From contig CALNYW010000002.1 of assembly GCA_942490985.1 (NCBI GenBank), forward strand, positions 186,001 through 250,000: 64,000 nt of DNA, given 5' to 3'. Shown here piece after piece: positions 54,247 to 63,322 of this stretch. The stretch comes from Thiosocius sp942490985. GTDB taxonomy: Bacteria > Pseudomonadota > Gammaproteobacteria > Chromatiales > Chromatiaceae. Position numbers and translations under genes: made by a program. The stretch's first letter is position 1; the number at the start of each line of letters is the position of its first letter. The notes under the pieces are model-generated. The model saw nothing but the letters and a program-made list of their open reading frames with translations. It was not told the DNA's origin and searched no databases.

Positions 54247-55473
54247 ATGAGTCCATCCCCAATCAATCGTCACCAAACCATCGCTGTCCGGATCGGCGAC
54301 GTCACAATCGGTGGCGGCGCGCCGGTCGTCGTGCAGTCGATGACCAACACAGATACCGCCGATATCGAGTCAACCGTTGCGCAGGTCGCCGCGCTGGCAC
54401 GTGCCGGATCCGAGTTGGTGCGGGTTACCGTCAACAACGAGGCCTCCGCAAAGGCGGTGCCGGCAATCCGCGAGGCACTCGATGCGCGCGGTGTTGATGT
54501 GCCGTTGGTTGGTGATTTCCACTACAACGGTCACCGTCTTCTAACGGACTATCCGGCCTGTGCAGAGGCACTTGCGAAGTACCGGATCAATCCCGGCAAC
54601 GTCGGCAGCGGTGCGAAGCGAGATAGCCAGTTCGGGGCGATGATCGAAACGGCGCTGAGGTACGACAAAGCCGTGCGCATCGGTGTCAACTGGGGTTCGC
54701 TGGACAAGGCGCTGGTCGCCAGCATGATGGACGAGAATGCGCGCGCCGCGGAACCGTTAGATGCCGAGCGGATGATGTGTGAAGTGATGGTTGCTTCGGC
54801 GCTGCAAAGTGCCGCACGCGCCGAGGAACTCGGCCTGGGTCGTGATCGCATCGTGCTGTCATGCAAGATGAGTGGCGTTCAAGACCTGATCCGTGTCTAC
54901 CAAACCTTGGCGTCTCGCTGCGACTACGCGCTGCACCTTGGCTTGACCGAGGCCGGGATGGGGTCGAAGGGGATCGTCGCCTCCACGGCCGCGCTGGCGG
55001 TGCTGCTACAGCAGGGTATCGGCGATACGATCCGTATCTCACTGACCCCGGAGCCGGACGGCGATCGTACCCAGGAGGTTCGCGTCGGCCAGGAGATTCT
55101 GCAGTCGATGGGGTTGCGGGCTTTCATGCCAATGGTCATCGCTTGCCCTGGCTGCGGTCGTACGACCAGCACCTACTTCCAACAACTGGCACAGGATATC
55201 CAGAGCTATCTGCGCGAGCAGATGCCGATCTGGAAGAGCCGCTACCCGGGTGTCGAAGAGATGGACGTCGCGGTGATGGGCTGTGTGGTCAATGGTCCCG
55301 GCGAAAGTAAGCACGCGAACATCGGGATCAGCTTGCCCGGTACCGGTGAGCAGCCGGCCGCGCCGGTTTTCGTCGATGGCAAGAAGACCGTCACCCTGCG
55401 TGGCGATGCAATCGCGGCCGATTTTCAGGCCATCGTCGACGAGTATGTGCGGACCCACTACGGCGCTAATTGA
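54247..55473 (+). CDS. ispG: HMBPP synthase, flavodoxin/ferredoxin-dependent
   Basis: Reduces MEcPP to HMBPP in the MEP isoprenoid pathway. 408 residues from the ATG at 54247; a TTG at 54226 or GTG between are alternatives, as no clear ribosome site decides. IVVQSMTNTDT-like VVVQSMTNTDTADIE, NPGNVGSGAKRD, and the three [4Fe-4S] Cys in CPGCGRTTS and MGCVVNGPGE are visible. Length matches the family. Confidence 0.95.
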   Translation: MSPSPINRHQTIAVRIGDVTIGGGAPVVVQSMTNTDTADIESTVAQVAALARAGSELVRVTVNNEASAKAVPAIREALDARGVDVPLVGDFHYNGHRLLTDYPACAEALAKYRINPGNVGSGAKRDSQFGAMIETALRYDKAVRIGVNWGSLDKALVASMMDENARAAEPLDAERMMCEVMVASALQSAARAEELGLGRDRIVLSCKMSGVQDLIRVYQTLASRCDYALHLGLTEAGMGSKGIVASTAALAVLLQQGIGDTIRISLTPEPDGDRTQEVRVGQEILQSMGLRAFMPMVIACPGCGRTTSTYFQQLAQDIQSYLREQMPIWKSRYPGVEEMDVAVMGCVVNGPGESKHANIGISLPGTGEQPAAPVFVDGKKTVTLRGDAIAADFQAIVDEYVRTHYGAN

Positions 55474-55611
55474 CCGATCGCCTCTCGGCCGTCCTCGCAA
55501 AACTTCTCCCGCAGACTGCTGAAATACCCCATGCAGTCAGCCGTCTTGACAGGTGACGCGCCCGGCGTTGGCAAAGACAATGCCGGCACATTCAGAACAG
55601 AGGAGAGCGTC

Positions 55612-56109
55612 ATGGGTACGTCACTGAGGGCATCGGTTGCGGCATTGGGTCTGTCGATCGCCGCATTGCCGGCCATTGCTGAAGAGGCGATGGTCACACA
55701 GGTCAAACGGATGTCGATGGAAACGGCCGTCACAATCGCCCAGGCGACAATCGCGGCTTGCCGTGAAAAGGGGATTCAAGTCGGTGTCACGGTCGTCGAC
55801 CGAGACGGCATCGCCCAGGCGGCATTGCGCGACACCATCGCCCCCACCATTACGCTGCCGATCTCTCAGGGCAAGGCCTATGCCGCCGTGATGTTCAATG
55901 TGTCCACCGCCCAATTGGCTGACCGTGCCAACACCCCGGTCGGACGCACGCCGGGCGTTGTGATGTCGACCGGCGGCCTGCCGATCCAGGTGGCCGGTGC
56001 GCTGATCGGTGGCGTCGGCGTGTCTGGCGCGCCCAGTGGTGAGACCGATGCCGAGTGCGCGCAAGCGGGTATCGACGCGGTGATGGTGGATCTCGAAATG
56101 TCGATGTAA
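55612..56109 (+). CDS. Exported GlcG/HbpS-type heme-binding-like protein
   Basis: 165 residues from ATG 55612 (AGAGGAG upstream). Signal peptide (SVAALGLSIAALPAIA), then a GlcG/HbpS domain (VGVTVVDRDGIAQAALRD, SQGKAYAAVMF, GGLPIQVAGALIGGVGVSGAPSGETDAECAQAG). Family members bind heme or small molecules in the periplasm; role unproven here. Converges with the LysR gene 11 bases on. Confidence 0.85.
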   Translation: MGTSLRASVAALGLSIAALPAIAEEAMVTQVKRMSMETAVTIAQATIAACREKGIQVGVTVVDRDGIAQAALRDTIAPTITLPISQGKAYAAVMFNVSTAQLADRANTPVGRTPGVVMSTGGLPIQVAGALIGGVGVSGAPSGETDAECAQAGIDAVMVDLEMSM

Positions 56110-56120
56110 CGAGGCCTTGC

Positions 56121-57032
56121 TCAGGCTTCGGCGCGGTCAGCGCTGTCCTGCGAGTCGAACCAGAGCTCATCGACCACCTCGGTAAGGGCTCTGATCAGCG
56201 GCTCGCCGGCGCGCTGGCGGCGCACCGCGAAACCCGCCTGGACCGACGGCGACTCGCCCGGCCAACAGCAGCCCGTGCGATCGGCAACCAGGCTCTCGGC
56301 ATCGTCCGCGCGCAGCAACGACAGGCCCGCCCCGGCACGCACGAGTTCGCGGACGGCATCTTCGCTGTCGGTGTAGGCCACGCGCTTGGGCACCGTGATG
56401 CCGTGTGGCGCAAAGAGTTGTTGGCTTACCGAAAAGAACGGACAGGTGTCTGACGTGTAAACCCAGGGCATGTCGGCCAGTTCATCTATCGAGGCAGTGC
56501 GGACCCTGTCTTCCCAGTCGATCGGCCCGACCACGCGCATCGGCACGTCGAGCAACGTCGTGACCGCAAGATTCGCGATGTTGCAGCGCCCGTAAAAAAA
56601 ACCGGCGTCGAGCAGGCCTCGGTGGATGTCCGGCAAAATCTGCGCGCTCATGCTGGCGGTGAAATGCGGGCTGATACGCGGATGCCGGCCCTGTAGGGCA
56701 CGATGCAATCCGCCGATCCGCATGAACCGAAAGTCGGTGTGCACGCCGATATGGAGGTCCCCAACCAGCTCCTGTTGCAGCAGTTGCGCCTCCTGTTTGA
56801 GGCGGGCCGCCGCGTCGAGCGTCTCGGCGGCCTGCTCATACAGCAGGCGGCCTTTGGCGGTCAGCTCCATCCCCTTGGAACTGCGTTGGAACAACGCGAT
56901 GCCCAGTTCCTCCTCCAACGCCTTGATCTGTGCGCTGATCGCCGGTTGGCTGGTGAACAGCAGCTCGGCCGCACGGGTCAGGTTGCCTTCGTCCGCAACC
57001 TTTACGAATGTCTTGAGTTGATAGAGTTCCAT
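56121..57032 (-). CDS. LysR-family transcriptional regulator
   Basis: 303 residues: winged HTH (1-60, LYQLKTFVKVADEGNLTRAAELLFTSQ and PAISAQIKALEEELG) and a type 2 periplasmic-binding-like effector domain. Two Cys in DTCPFF and TGCCW lie in the effector part. Ligand unknown. Divergent from the DUF1127 gene with 174 bases between the start codons, and convergent with the HbpS-like gene; either could be its target. Confidence 0.92.
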   Translation of the reverse strand: MELYQLKTFVKVADEGNLTRAAELLFTSQPAISAQIKALEEELGIALFQRSSKGMELTAKGRLLYEQAAETLDAAARLKQEAQLLQQELVGDLHIGVHTDFRFMRIGGLHRALQGRHPRISPHFTASMSAQILPDIHRGLLDAGFFYGRCNIANLAVTTLLDVPMRVVGPIDWEDRVRTASIDELADMPWVYTSDTCPFFSVSQQLFAPHGITVPKRVAYTDSEDAVRELVRAGAGLSLLRADDAESLVADRTGCCWPGESPSVQAGFAVRRQRAGEPLIRALTEVVDELWFDSQDSADRAEA

Positions 57033-57206
57033 TACTTGCCCCGTGCTTTCTGCTCAACAAATTGAAGCAGATCTCTCACCAAGATGCCCCATCAGCAATC
57101 CTGAATGCCGTCTTTCGAACAAACGATTGGTTGGCTGACAGCGCACTGACTAACCTTGCCTGTAAGCAATATCGCCCAACCAACGACGACCTTCAGGAAA
57201 AAGACC

Positions 57207-57434
57207 ATGTCCTACCACCAGTCCCCAATCGCCATCGAGATGCCGCATGTCCCCAGTATCGGACAGGTTGTCCTTGCGCAATTGCAGCGTCTGGGAATGG
57301 CCATCCTTCGTGTCGCCGATCTGCAACGTCAGCGTGACGCTTTGGCCGGGCTGGACGCACGGCTGCTCGCCGATATCGGTGTCAGCGCCGAGGCCGCACG
57401 CGAAGAGGCGGCCAAACCCATCTGGCAGCGTTGA
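57207..57434 (+). CDS. DUF1127 small protein
   Basis: 75 residues from ATG 57207 (AGGAAA upstream), ending RQRDALAGLDARLLADIGVSAEAAREEAAKPIW, the hallmark of short DUF1127 (YjiS-like) proteins that have RNA-binding or stress roles in other bacteria. Divergent from the LysR gene and tail-to-tail with the FNR-type gene. Confidence 0.88.
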   Translation: MSYHQSPIAIEMPHVPSIGQVVLAQLQRLGMAILRVADLQRQRDALAGLDARLLADIGVSAEAAREEAAKPIWQR

Positions 57435-57453
57435 GCCGTCGGCCGCCGCCTGC

Positions 57454-58161
57454 TCAATCCTCGAGTATGGACGCGGCTTTATCGGTGTCTACTCGGTAGC
57501 GGTTGCTACCGAGGTCGACCATCAGGCCCTGGCGTTTGAACTCGGCCACGGTTCGACTGGCGGTCTCGGTGGTGATCCCGAGCATCGCGCCCAGATCTTC
57601 ACGACCGAACAGTTGGCACTCGTCGCTGTGCTCGTCCCGGACCAGGCGCAACAGCAGGCGGGCTACCCGCTCGCGGGCCGATCCGGTCGACAGCTCGGTC
57701 AACCAGGCATCGGCCTCGCTGAGGGCGCGCTGCCAGCGTTTCAGCAGCTCGACGTGGAGTTCCGGGTTCTCTTTGCTCAGCAGCTGCAGGGTATTGACCG
57801 GCAGGCAGCACACCTCTGCTTCCTGAACGACGATGGCGTCGTGATCGTAAGGCTTCATCACCATCGCCTCGAGCCCCGCTACATCGGCGCTGCGGATTAG
57901 CCGGACGATGCGCTGCGACCCATCGGGCAGATACTGCACCAGTTTTAAAATGCCGCGCCTGATCGTAAAGAGCCGATCACCCGCGTCGCCGGCGCGATAC
58001 AGGATTTGCCCAGGCTGCAGGATGAACTGGTTGATCGGGTGGTGGATCTTCTCAAAGTCACCCTCCCGCAAACCTGCGAACAGGGCAGATTCCCGCAACG
58101 CGCAATGCCTGCAGTCTGCTTGGCCGGTCCAGGCCTCTTTGAAGGGTACCTTCAGCGTCAT
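57454..58161 (-). CDS. FNR-type Crp-family regulator with an incomplete Fe-S cysteine set
   Basis: 235 residues: N-terminal Cys17 and Cys20 (DCRHCALRE), effector domain, dimer helix, and HTH REDLGAMLGITTETASRTVAEF. The E..SR in TTETASR is the FNR recognition motif for TTGAT half-sites. Of FNR's four cluster Cys, positions like C20, C23 and C122 (EVCCLP) are present, but the C29 position is Ala. It may therefore not hold a stable [4Fe-4S] cluster. Upstream of it is the divergent TPMT-like gene. Confidence 0.88.
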   Translation of the reverse strand: MTLKVPFKEAWTGQADCRHCALRESALFAGLREGDFEKIHHPINQFILQPGQILYRAGDAGDRLFTIRRGILKLVQYLPDGSQRIVRLIRSADVAGLEAMVMKPYDHDAIVVQEAEVCCLPVNTLQLLSKENPELHVELLKRWQRALSEADAWLTELSTGSARERVARLLLRLVRDEHSDECQLFGREDLGAMLGITTETASRTVAEFKRQGLMVDLGSNRYRVDTDKAASILED

Positions 58162-58282
58162 CCAATCAGTTTATCGATAAAGACGACTTCGGGATACGAT
58201 AAGCACGCGTAGGAAAAAGGGGATCTGAACGCCACCGGTTTCCTTCAACCCAATCCGGCTTTCATCAGAGGAGCACGCCCCT

Positions 58283-58867
58283 GTGTCTGATTCGCAGCAA
58301 GCCTGGGAATCGCGTTACCGAGACGGCCGAACCGGCTGGGACCGCGGCGATGTCAGTCCGGCACTCAGCCATTGGTTCCAAACCGCTCATCCTCCTGCCG
58401 GCCGCGTTCTGGTGCCGGGTTGCGGTCATGGTCACGAGGTGGCAGATCTCGTCCGGTCAGGCTCACAGGTCACCGCGGTCGATATCGCCGCGCAGCCGAT
58501 CCTGCACCTGAACGGGCAGTTGGCCGAGCTTGGTCTGCACGCCCGGGTAGTGCAGGCCGATTTGCTGCGCTGGCAACCGGCCGAGCCCTTCGACGCCATT
58601 TACGAGCAAACCTGTCTGTGTGCGTTGGCGCCATCCCAGTGGTCAGGCTATGAACAGCGGCTGGCCAGCTGGCTCAATCCCGGCGGCTGCCTGTTTGCGC
58701 TGTTCATGCAGACCGGGCAGTCCGGTGGGCCACCGTACGATTGCCCGGTAGCGGACATGCGTGAGCTGTTTTCGGTCGATCGATGGGACTGGCTGGATGA
58801 TACCGTGCTGCGGGTCGATCACCCGACCGGTCTGCATGAGCGGGGTTTTATCTTGCTGCGTCGTTGA
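58283..58867 (+). CDS. Thiopurine-methyltransferase-like SAM enzyme
   Basis: 194 residues, class I methyltransferase of the TPMT family (PF05724): WESRYRDGRTGWDRGDVSPAL at the N-terminus, GRVLVPGCGHGHEVADL (motif I), and DAIYEQTCLCALAP. Bacterial members methylate thiols or selenium/tellurium compounds; substrate here unknown. GTG start 58283 with AGAGGAG upstream. The frame is followed by uup after 52 bases. Confidence 0.85.
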   Translation: MSDSQQAWESRYRDGRTGWDRGDVSPALSHWFQTAHPPAGRVLVPGCGHGHEVADLVRSGSQVTAVDIAAQPILHLNGQLAELGLHARVVQADLLRWQPAEPFDAIYEQTCLCALAPSQWSGYEQRLASWLNPGGCLFALFMQTGQSGGPPYDCPVADMRELFSVDRWDWLDDTVLRVDHPTGLHERGFILLRR

Positions 58868-58919
58868 GCGTCGGTGGCTTGCTACCATGCCCCTCTTTTT
58901 TTGACAGGAATCCGCACCG

Positions 58920-60812
58920 ATGCCGCTGCTCACGCTCCGTAACCTGCACCTCAGCTTCGGCGATCCACCGTTGATCGATGGGATCAACCTCGCGGTGGAA
59001 CCGGGCGAGCGGATCTGCCTGCTCGGCCGAAACGGCGAAGGCAAGTCGACCTTGATGAGGCTGATCGATGGTGAACTGCGCGCCGATGATGGCGAACGCG
59101 TCGTCAGTGAGGGCGTCGGCATCGCCCGGTTGACCCAGGAGGTGCCGGAGCTTCTGCACGGGAGCGTGTTCGACGTGGTCGCCGACGGCGTTGGCGCGAC
59201 CGCCGAATTGATCAAGCAGTACCACGCGGCCAGCCATGCGCTGGCGGTCGATGCCGGCGACGAGGCAATGGCGCGGTTTGAACGTATCCAGCATCAACTC
59301 GAGGCCGCCGACGGATGGCGTCTGGAGCAACAGGTCGAGCAGGTCATCTCGCGGATGCAGCTGAATCCTGATGACATGTTTGAATCCCTGTCGGGTGGCA
59401 TGAAGCGTCGTGTGCTGTTGGCCCGGGCGCTGGCCTGCGCACCGCAGCTGTTGCTGCTCGATGAGCCGACCAACCACCTCGACGTAGAGTCGATCACCTG
59501 GCTCGAAGACTTCCTGCTGAGCTGGCGCGGCACGCTGATCTTTATCACCCACGACCGTGGTTTCCTGCGCCGGCTGGCGACCCGGATCGTTGAACTCGAT
59601 CGTGGTCGGATCGCGGACTTCCCCGGCGACTATGACAATTACCTGCGCCGCCGTGACGAAATGGACAACGCCGAGGCCCAGGAGCAGGCGCGTTTCGACA
59701 AGCGGTTGGCGCAGGAAGAGATCTGGGTGCGCCAGGGCATCAAGGCGCGGCGCACCCGCAACGAAGGGCGCGTGCGACGGCTCGAGGCGATGCGCCGTGA
59801 ATTGGGTGAGCGGCGTAGCCGGCAGGGCACGGCCAAGCTGGCGACCAACACCGCCGAGCGTTCGGGCAAACTGGTCTGCGAGGCAATCGACGTCAGCTAT
59901 GCGTGGGACAAACGGCCGATCATCCGCGATTTTTCGACCACGATTCTGCGCGGTGACCGCATCGGCATCATCGGGCCAAATGGTTGCGGCAAGTCGACGC
60001 TGTTGAACCTGTTACTCGGTAAGCTCCGCCCGGACGGTGGCCAGATCGAGTTGGGTACCAAGATCGAGGTGGCCTATTTCGATCAGCTGCGCGACCAGCT
60101 TGATCTCGACAAGACGGTGATCGACAACGTGGCGGGCGGTAGCGACAAGGTCGCGATAAACGGCAAAGAAAAACACGTCATCAGCTATCTGCAGGATTTC
60201 CTGTTTCCCGCCAAGCGTTGCCGGCAGCCCGTCCGGGCCCTGTCTGGCGGCGAACGTAACCGGCTGTTACTGGCCAAGCTGTTTACGCGTCCCGCCAACC
60301 TGTTGGTGATGGATGAGCCGACCAACGACCTCGATCTGGAAACGTTGGAGCTGCTCGAAGAGCTGCTATTGGAATTCGATGGCACTTTATTGTTGGTGAG
60401 CCACGACCGGGCGTTTCTCGACAACGTGGTCACCAGCACGCTGGTGTTCGAGGGGGCGGGGCAGGTCAACGCCTACGTCGGCGGCTATCAGGACTGGCTG
60501 CGCCAGCGCGATGCGGCCAAGGCGACACCCGCAAAGACCAAGCCGGCGACGGCCGCCAAGTCGAAACCGGCCGCGCAACCGGCCGCTGCGCCGAACAAGA
60601 AGCTCAGCTACAAAGACCAGCGTGAGCTCGATCAACTGCCAGCGCGGATCGAGGCCCTGGAGGCCGAACTGGGTGAGGTTCAGGCGGCGCTTGGCGACCC
60701 GGCGGTGTACCGCGCGTCGACCGACAAGCTGGCCGAACTGAATGCGCGGATGCAACAGGTCGAGCAAGACCTCAACGCGGCCTACGCACGCTGGGCGGAA
60801 CTCGACGGTTGA
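58920..60812 (+). CDS. uup: ABC-F ATPase Uup
   Basis: 630 residues with two ABC domains: Walker A GRNGEGKS and GPNGCGKS, signatures LSGGMKRR and LSGGERNR, Walker B with LLLLDEPTNHLD and LLVMDEPTNDLD. The P-tIM-like linker (about 230-320) is followed by a C-terminal Lys/Ala/Pro stretch and a coiled coil (about 560-630) typical of Uup. Soluble; acts on ribosome or DNA junctions. Tail-to-tail with intI, only six bases apart. Confidence 0.93.
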   Translation: MPLLTLRNLHLSFGDPPLIDGINLAVEPGERICLLGRNGEGKSTLMRLIDGELRADDGERVVSEGVGIARLTQEVPELLHGSVFDVVADGVGATAELIKQYHAASHALAVDAGDEAMARFERIQHQLEAADGWRLEQQVEQVISRMQLNPDDMFESLSGGMKRRVLLARALACAPQLLLLDEPTNHLDVESITWLEDFLLSWRGTLIFITHDRGFLRRLATRIVELDRGRIADFPGDYDNYLRRRDEMDNAEAQEQARFDKRLAQEEIWVRQGIKARRTRNEGRVRRLEAMRRELGERRSRQGTAKLATNTAERSGKLVCEAIDVSYAWDKRPIIRDFSTTILRGDRIGIIGPNGCGKSTLLNLLLGKLRPDGGQIELGTKIEVAYFDQLRDQLDLDKTVIDNVAGGSDKVAINGKEKHVISYLQDFLFPAKRCRQPVRALSGGERNRLLLAKLFTRPANLLVMDEPTNDLDLETLELLEELLLEFDGTLLLVSHDRAFLDNVVTSTLVFEGAGQVNAYVGGYQDWLRQRDAAKATPAKTKPATAAKSKPAAQPAAAPNKKLSYKDQRELDQLPARIEALEAELGEVQAALGDPAVYRASTDKLAELNARMQQVEQDLNAAYARWAELDG

Positions 60813-60818
60813 AACGGC

Positions 60819-62210
60819 TCAAAGACTGTCAAGCGGGCTGCGCACGCCCATTCCCCCCTTCTGCAACACGTGCGTATAGATCATCGTCGTCGCGACGTCG
60901 GCGTGGCCGAGCAACTCCTGAATCACGCGGATATCGCGGCCGTCTTGCAGCAGGTGCGTGGCAAACGAGTGACGCAAGGTATGACTGGTCACGCGCTTGT
61001 CGATGCCCGCAGTGCGGGCCGCTTCGCGGATCGCCTTCTGCAGGCCGGTCTGGTGGAGATGGTGGCGACGCGTCATCCCGCTTGCCGGGTCGAGCGCGAG
61101 TCGCGGGGCCGGAAAGGCGTACTGCCAGCGCCAGTCGCGCGCCGCGTCGCGATACTTGCGCGCCAGTGCCGGCGGCAGGTACACCTCGCCGAAACCCTCT
61201 TGGAGGTCGCTCTGGTGCAGCTCGCGCACTGCCCTGAGATGGGTATTGAGATCGACCACCAGCTTCGCGGGCAGCGGCACCACACGATCCTTGCCGCCCT
61301 TGCCGTCGCGCACCGTGATCTGACTAAAACCGAAGTCGATGTCCAACACGCGCAGCCGCACACACTCCATCAACCGCATCCCGGTGCCGTACATCAACGC
61401 CGCCATCAGGCGGGTGCGCCCTTGCAACTGCGCGAGCAGGCGTCGCACCTCGTCCGTCGTAAGCACGACCGGGATACGGCGCTTCGCGGCCGCGTGCGTG
61501 AAGGACTCGCCGACGTCCAGCTTGCGCCCCATCACTTCGCGAAACAGGAACACCAGCGCATTGAGCGCAATGCGCTGGGTGGCCGCAGCAACCTGACGCC
61601 TCACCGCCAAATGTTCGAGAAAGGCCGCCACCTCGGCCGCACCAAGCCCGGCCAGCGGGCGCCAGCCATGAAACGCGCAGAAGCGCGCCAGCCAGTGCTC
61701 ATAGGTCTGCTCGGTGCGGATTGCCATGCCGCGTACCCGCAGTGTGGTCACAAAGGCGGTGTAGTCGGCGCCGGCGTAGGCGCGAAAGCGGGTCACCAAA
61801 GGGTTGCGGCTGGGCGCCATCGGCAGGCTTCCGCCGCCATCGCGGGCCAGCGTGACATGATCTGCCTCCAGCGTGCGTGCAAACGCTCGCCAGTGCAGCC
61901 AATCATAATCGCGCGCCCACGGCGCACCGACCAGCTCGCAGAACAGTAGACGCAGCGCGTCGACAATCTGACGAAACTGCCAATCCCGCAGGTTGGGCAG
62001 TCTGCCTTTTGCGGCCAGGTAGGTGTCGACGTCATGCGGCAGGTGGTCCGCCAAGCGGCGCACCGGATCGGCCTGGATGTACCCTTCCACATGTTTTCGA
62101 TACCATGGTCGGGCGCGCACTGACACGTGCGATTTTTCCAGGATGGAGAAGTAGTTATGCCAAAAGCGCTGAACGGCGCGCGACTGCTCGCCGGTGGGTT
62201 TTCCAGTCAT
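60819..62210 (-). CDS. intI: Integron integrase
   Basis: 463-residue tyrosine recombinase. Catalytic residues: Arg in TGMRLMECVRL, HTLRHSFATHLL (His and Arg), LLGHADVATTMIYTHVL (His and nucleophile Tyr). The integron-specific insert is present (LHQSDLQEGFGEVYLPPAL, WRWQYAFPAPRLALDP, MTRRHHLHQTGLQKA), which separates IntI from XerC/D. Usual IntI proteins have about 320-340 residues; here about 135 extra N-terminal residues hold another SAM-like helical segment. ATG 62210 has GGAGGG upstream. It points away from the cassettes, the classic layout. Confidence 0.95.
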   Translation of the reverse strand: MTGKPTGEQSRAVQRFWHNYFSILEKSHVSVRARPWYRKHVEGYIQADPVRRLADHLPHDVDTYLAAKGRLPNLRDWQFRQIVDALRLLFCELVGAPWARDYDWLHWRAFARTLEADHVTLARDGGGSLPMAPSRNPLVTRFRAYAGADYTAFVTTLRVRGMAIRTEQTYEHWLARFCAFHGWRPLAGLGAAEVAAFLEHLAVRRQVAAATQRIALNALVFLFREVMGRKLDVGESFTHAAAKRRIPVVLTTDEVRRLLAQLQGRTRLMAALMYGTGMRLMECVRLRVLDIDFGFSQITVRDGKGGKDRVVPLPAKLVVDLNTHLRAVRELHQSDLQEGFGEVYLPPALARKYRDAARDWRWQYAFPAPRLALDPASGMTRRHHLHQTGLQKAIREAARTAGIDKRVTSHTLRHSFATHLLQDGRDIRVIQELLGHADVATTMIYTHVLQKGGMGVRSPLDSL

Positions 62211-62242
62211 CCCGAACCCTCCCTGGTCGGTCGATGTTGGTG

Positions 62243-62263
62243 TCCGAATCGTCCTGATTCGGA
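62243..62263. promoter_or_regulatory. Inverted repeat upstream of intI
   Basis: TCCGAATC (62243-62250), GTCCT, GATTCGGA (62256-62263), 33 bases before the intI start codon. A perfect 8-bp dyad; candidate operator or terminator-like structure in the intI leader. It is not a LexA box (no CTG-N10-CAG). Confidence 0.5.
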
Positions 62264-62283
62264 TGCATTCCCAAAGAACTATA

Positions 62284-62335
62284 CAGAGTCTGTCTATCTC
62301 CGTTCAGGAAGACTCTGCCTATTTGGCTGTTGGGT
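62284..62335 (+). other. attI-like recombination site
   Basis: GTTGGGT at 62329-62335 matches the simple-site core GTTRRRY exactly, about 120 bases from the intI start codon, where attI is expected. Just before it an 8-bp inverted repeat, CAGAGTCT (62284-62291) and AGACTCTG (62310-62317), could be extra integrase-binding arms. Recombination would occur between G and T at 62329/62330. Confidence 0.65.
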
Positions 62336-62356
62336 TTCAAAGGATACGGAGGTTCG

Positions 62357-63133
62357 ATGAACGAAAGAATTAGGCGAACGTATGCCCAGATTTTTCTGGA
62401 TGGCCTCTCCGAGCTGACTGGTGGCGCATCTGACCTCGTGAGCAATAGGTCGTTTTTTTTTTCTTCGTGATCATCTGGGGTGGGATGAAGAGAGGTACGA
62501 TCGAATCAAGTGGCAACTCCCGAATGGTAGAGAACCAAAGAGCTGAATAGCCAGGGCAGGTGGGAGATAAGAGGTCGTTTGGCCTCGTCATTGAGGCGGC
62601 GGCGATATCTTCCATGCTCTTCGTATCTTATTGCCATGCCGATCGGTCGCTCAAAGATGAGTTCTTGAAACATCTAGAGCCACTGAAACGCCAGAATTTG
62701 ATCGAAGCTTGGCACGACAGAGAAATCTTGCCCGGGGAGGAATGGAATAACGAAATATCTGAACATCTGGAAGAGGCGAATAATATCCGTACTAATCAAT
62801 GATATCGATTTCCATAAATTCCTCCACCTTACCTTGCTATGAAACCTTTTGAACTAGATCAGCACGCTGGAGCGCCATGAAGAAGAATCAGCGGTGGAAT
62901 AGTATTTTTTCCATTACGCGATCTTTTTAGCATTTTTTTTTTTTGAGGCCATGTATGTGGCTTAAAACACTCCCTTTCGCAAAGCTTCAGGCTCTTCCCT
63001 CATGAAGCGAAAGCGGTTTCAGCAAAAGGTGATCGAATTGATGATGCACCTGTCGCAAGTAGCCGAAGGCATTCGTGCTCCCTTGCTTACGCGGACTTTC
63101 CCTGAGCCTGTGGGAGCAGGTGACGGAACAGCA
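62357..63133 (+). pseudogene. Cassette 1: winged-helix plus TIR-domain protein, frameshifted
   Basis: GGAGG precedes ATG 62357. The first frame reads MNERIRRTYAQIFLDGLSELTGG, then after a T10 run continues one frame over as LRDHLGWDEERYDRIKWQL, a winged-helix motif often found before TIR domains. From 62614 the TIR domain reads MLFVSYCHADRSL ... LIEAWHDREILPGEEW ... HLEEAN; then shifting frames give ISVLINDIDF, INSS and CYE, TLERHEE, NTPFRK, LQALP, HEAKAVS, VAEGIRAPL, in the right order of a TIR domain. Nearly every break is one extra base. Restored length would be about 245 residues. It runs to the attC at 63134. Confidence 0.75.
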
Positions 63134-63268
63134 ACCCAACAAGTCGGTCAAGCCGCTCGCCTGCGGCTCGCTCGGACATTCAGTCCTCCGCACTTGCTCG
63201 GGCATGGCTTCGCCATTGTTGCCCGAGCAAGTGCTCCGTACTGAATGCCGCTTACCTCGGCGTTAGCG
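63134..63268 (+). other. attC site 1
   Basis: It begins ACCCAAC (63134-63140), matching RYYYAAC, and ends at GTTAGCG (63262-63268), a partial match to GTTRRRY. The inside is a long imperfect palindrome: CATTCAGT and ACTGAATG arms around GCACTTGCTCGGGC and GCCCGAGCAAGTGC with a central loop. Length about 135 bases, typical of large attC sites. It ends the TIR cassette. Confidence 0.75.
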
Positions 63269-63322
63269 TGAAAATGGGGCTTCTGGAAAATTGAAAAATC
63301 AAACTGGATGGGGCCATATCAG

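Noticed and set aside
60809..61949. Plus-strand frames opposite intI
   Set aside because: Shadows of the integrase gene, which has all catalytic motifs and a good ribosome site.
62284..62317. LexA box in the intI leader
   Set aside because: The dyad is CAGAGTCT with an 18-base gap, not CTG-N10-CAG.
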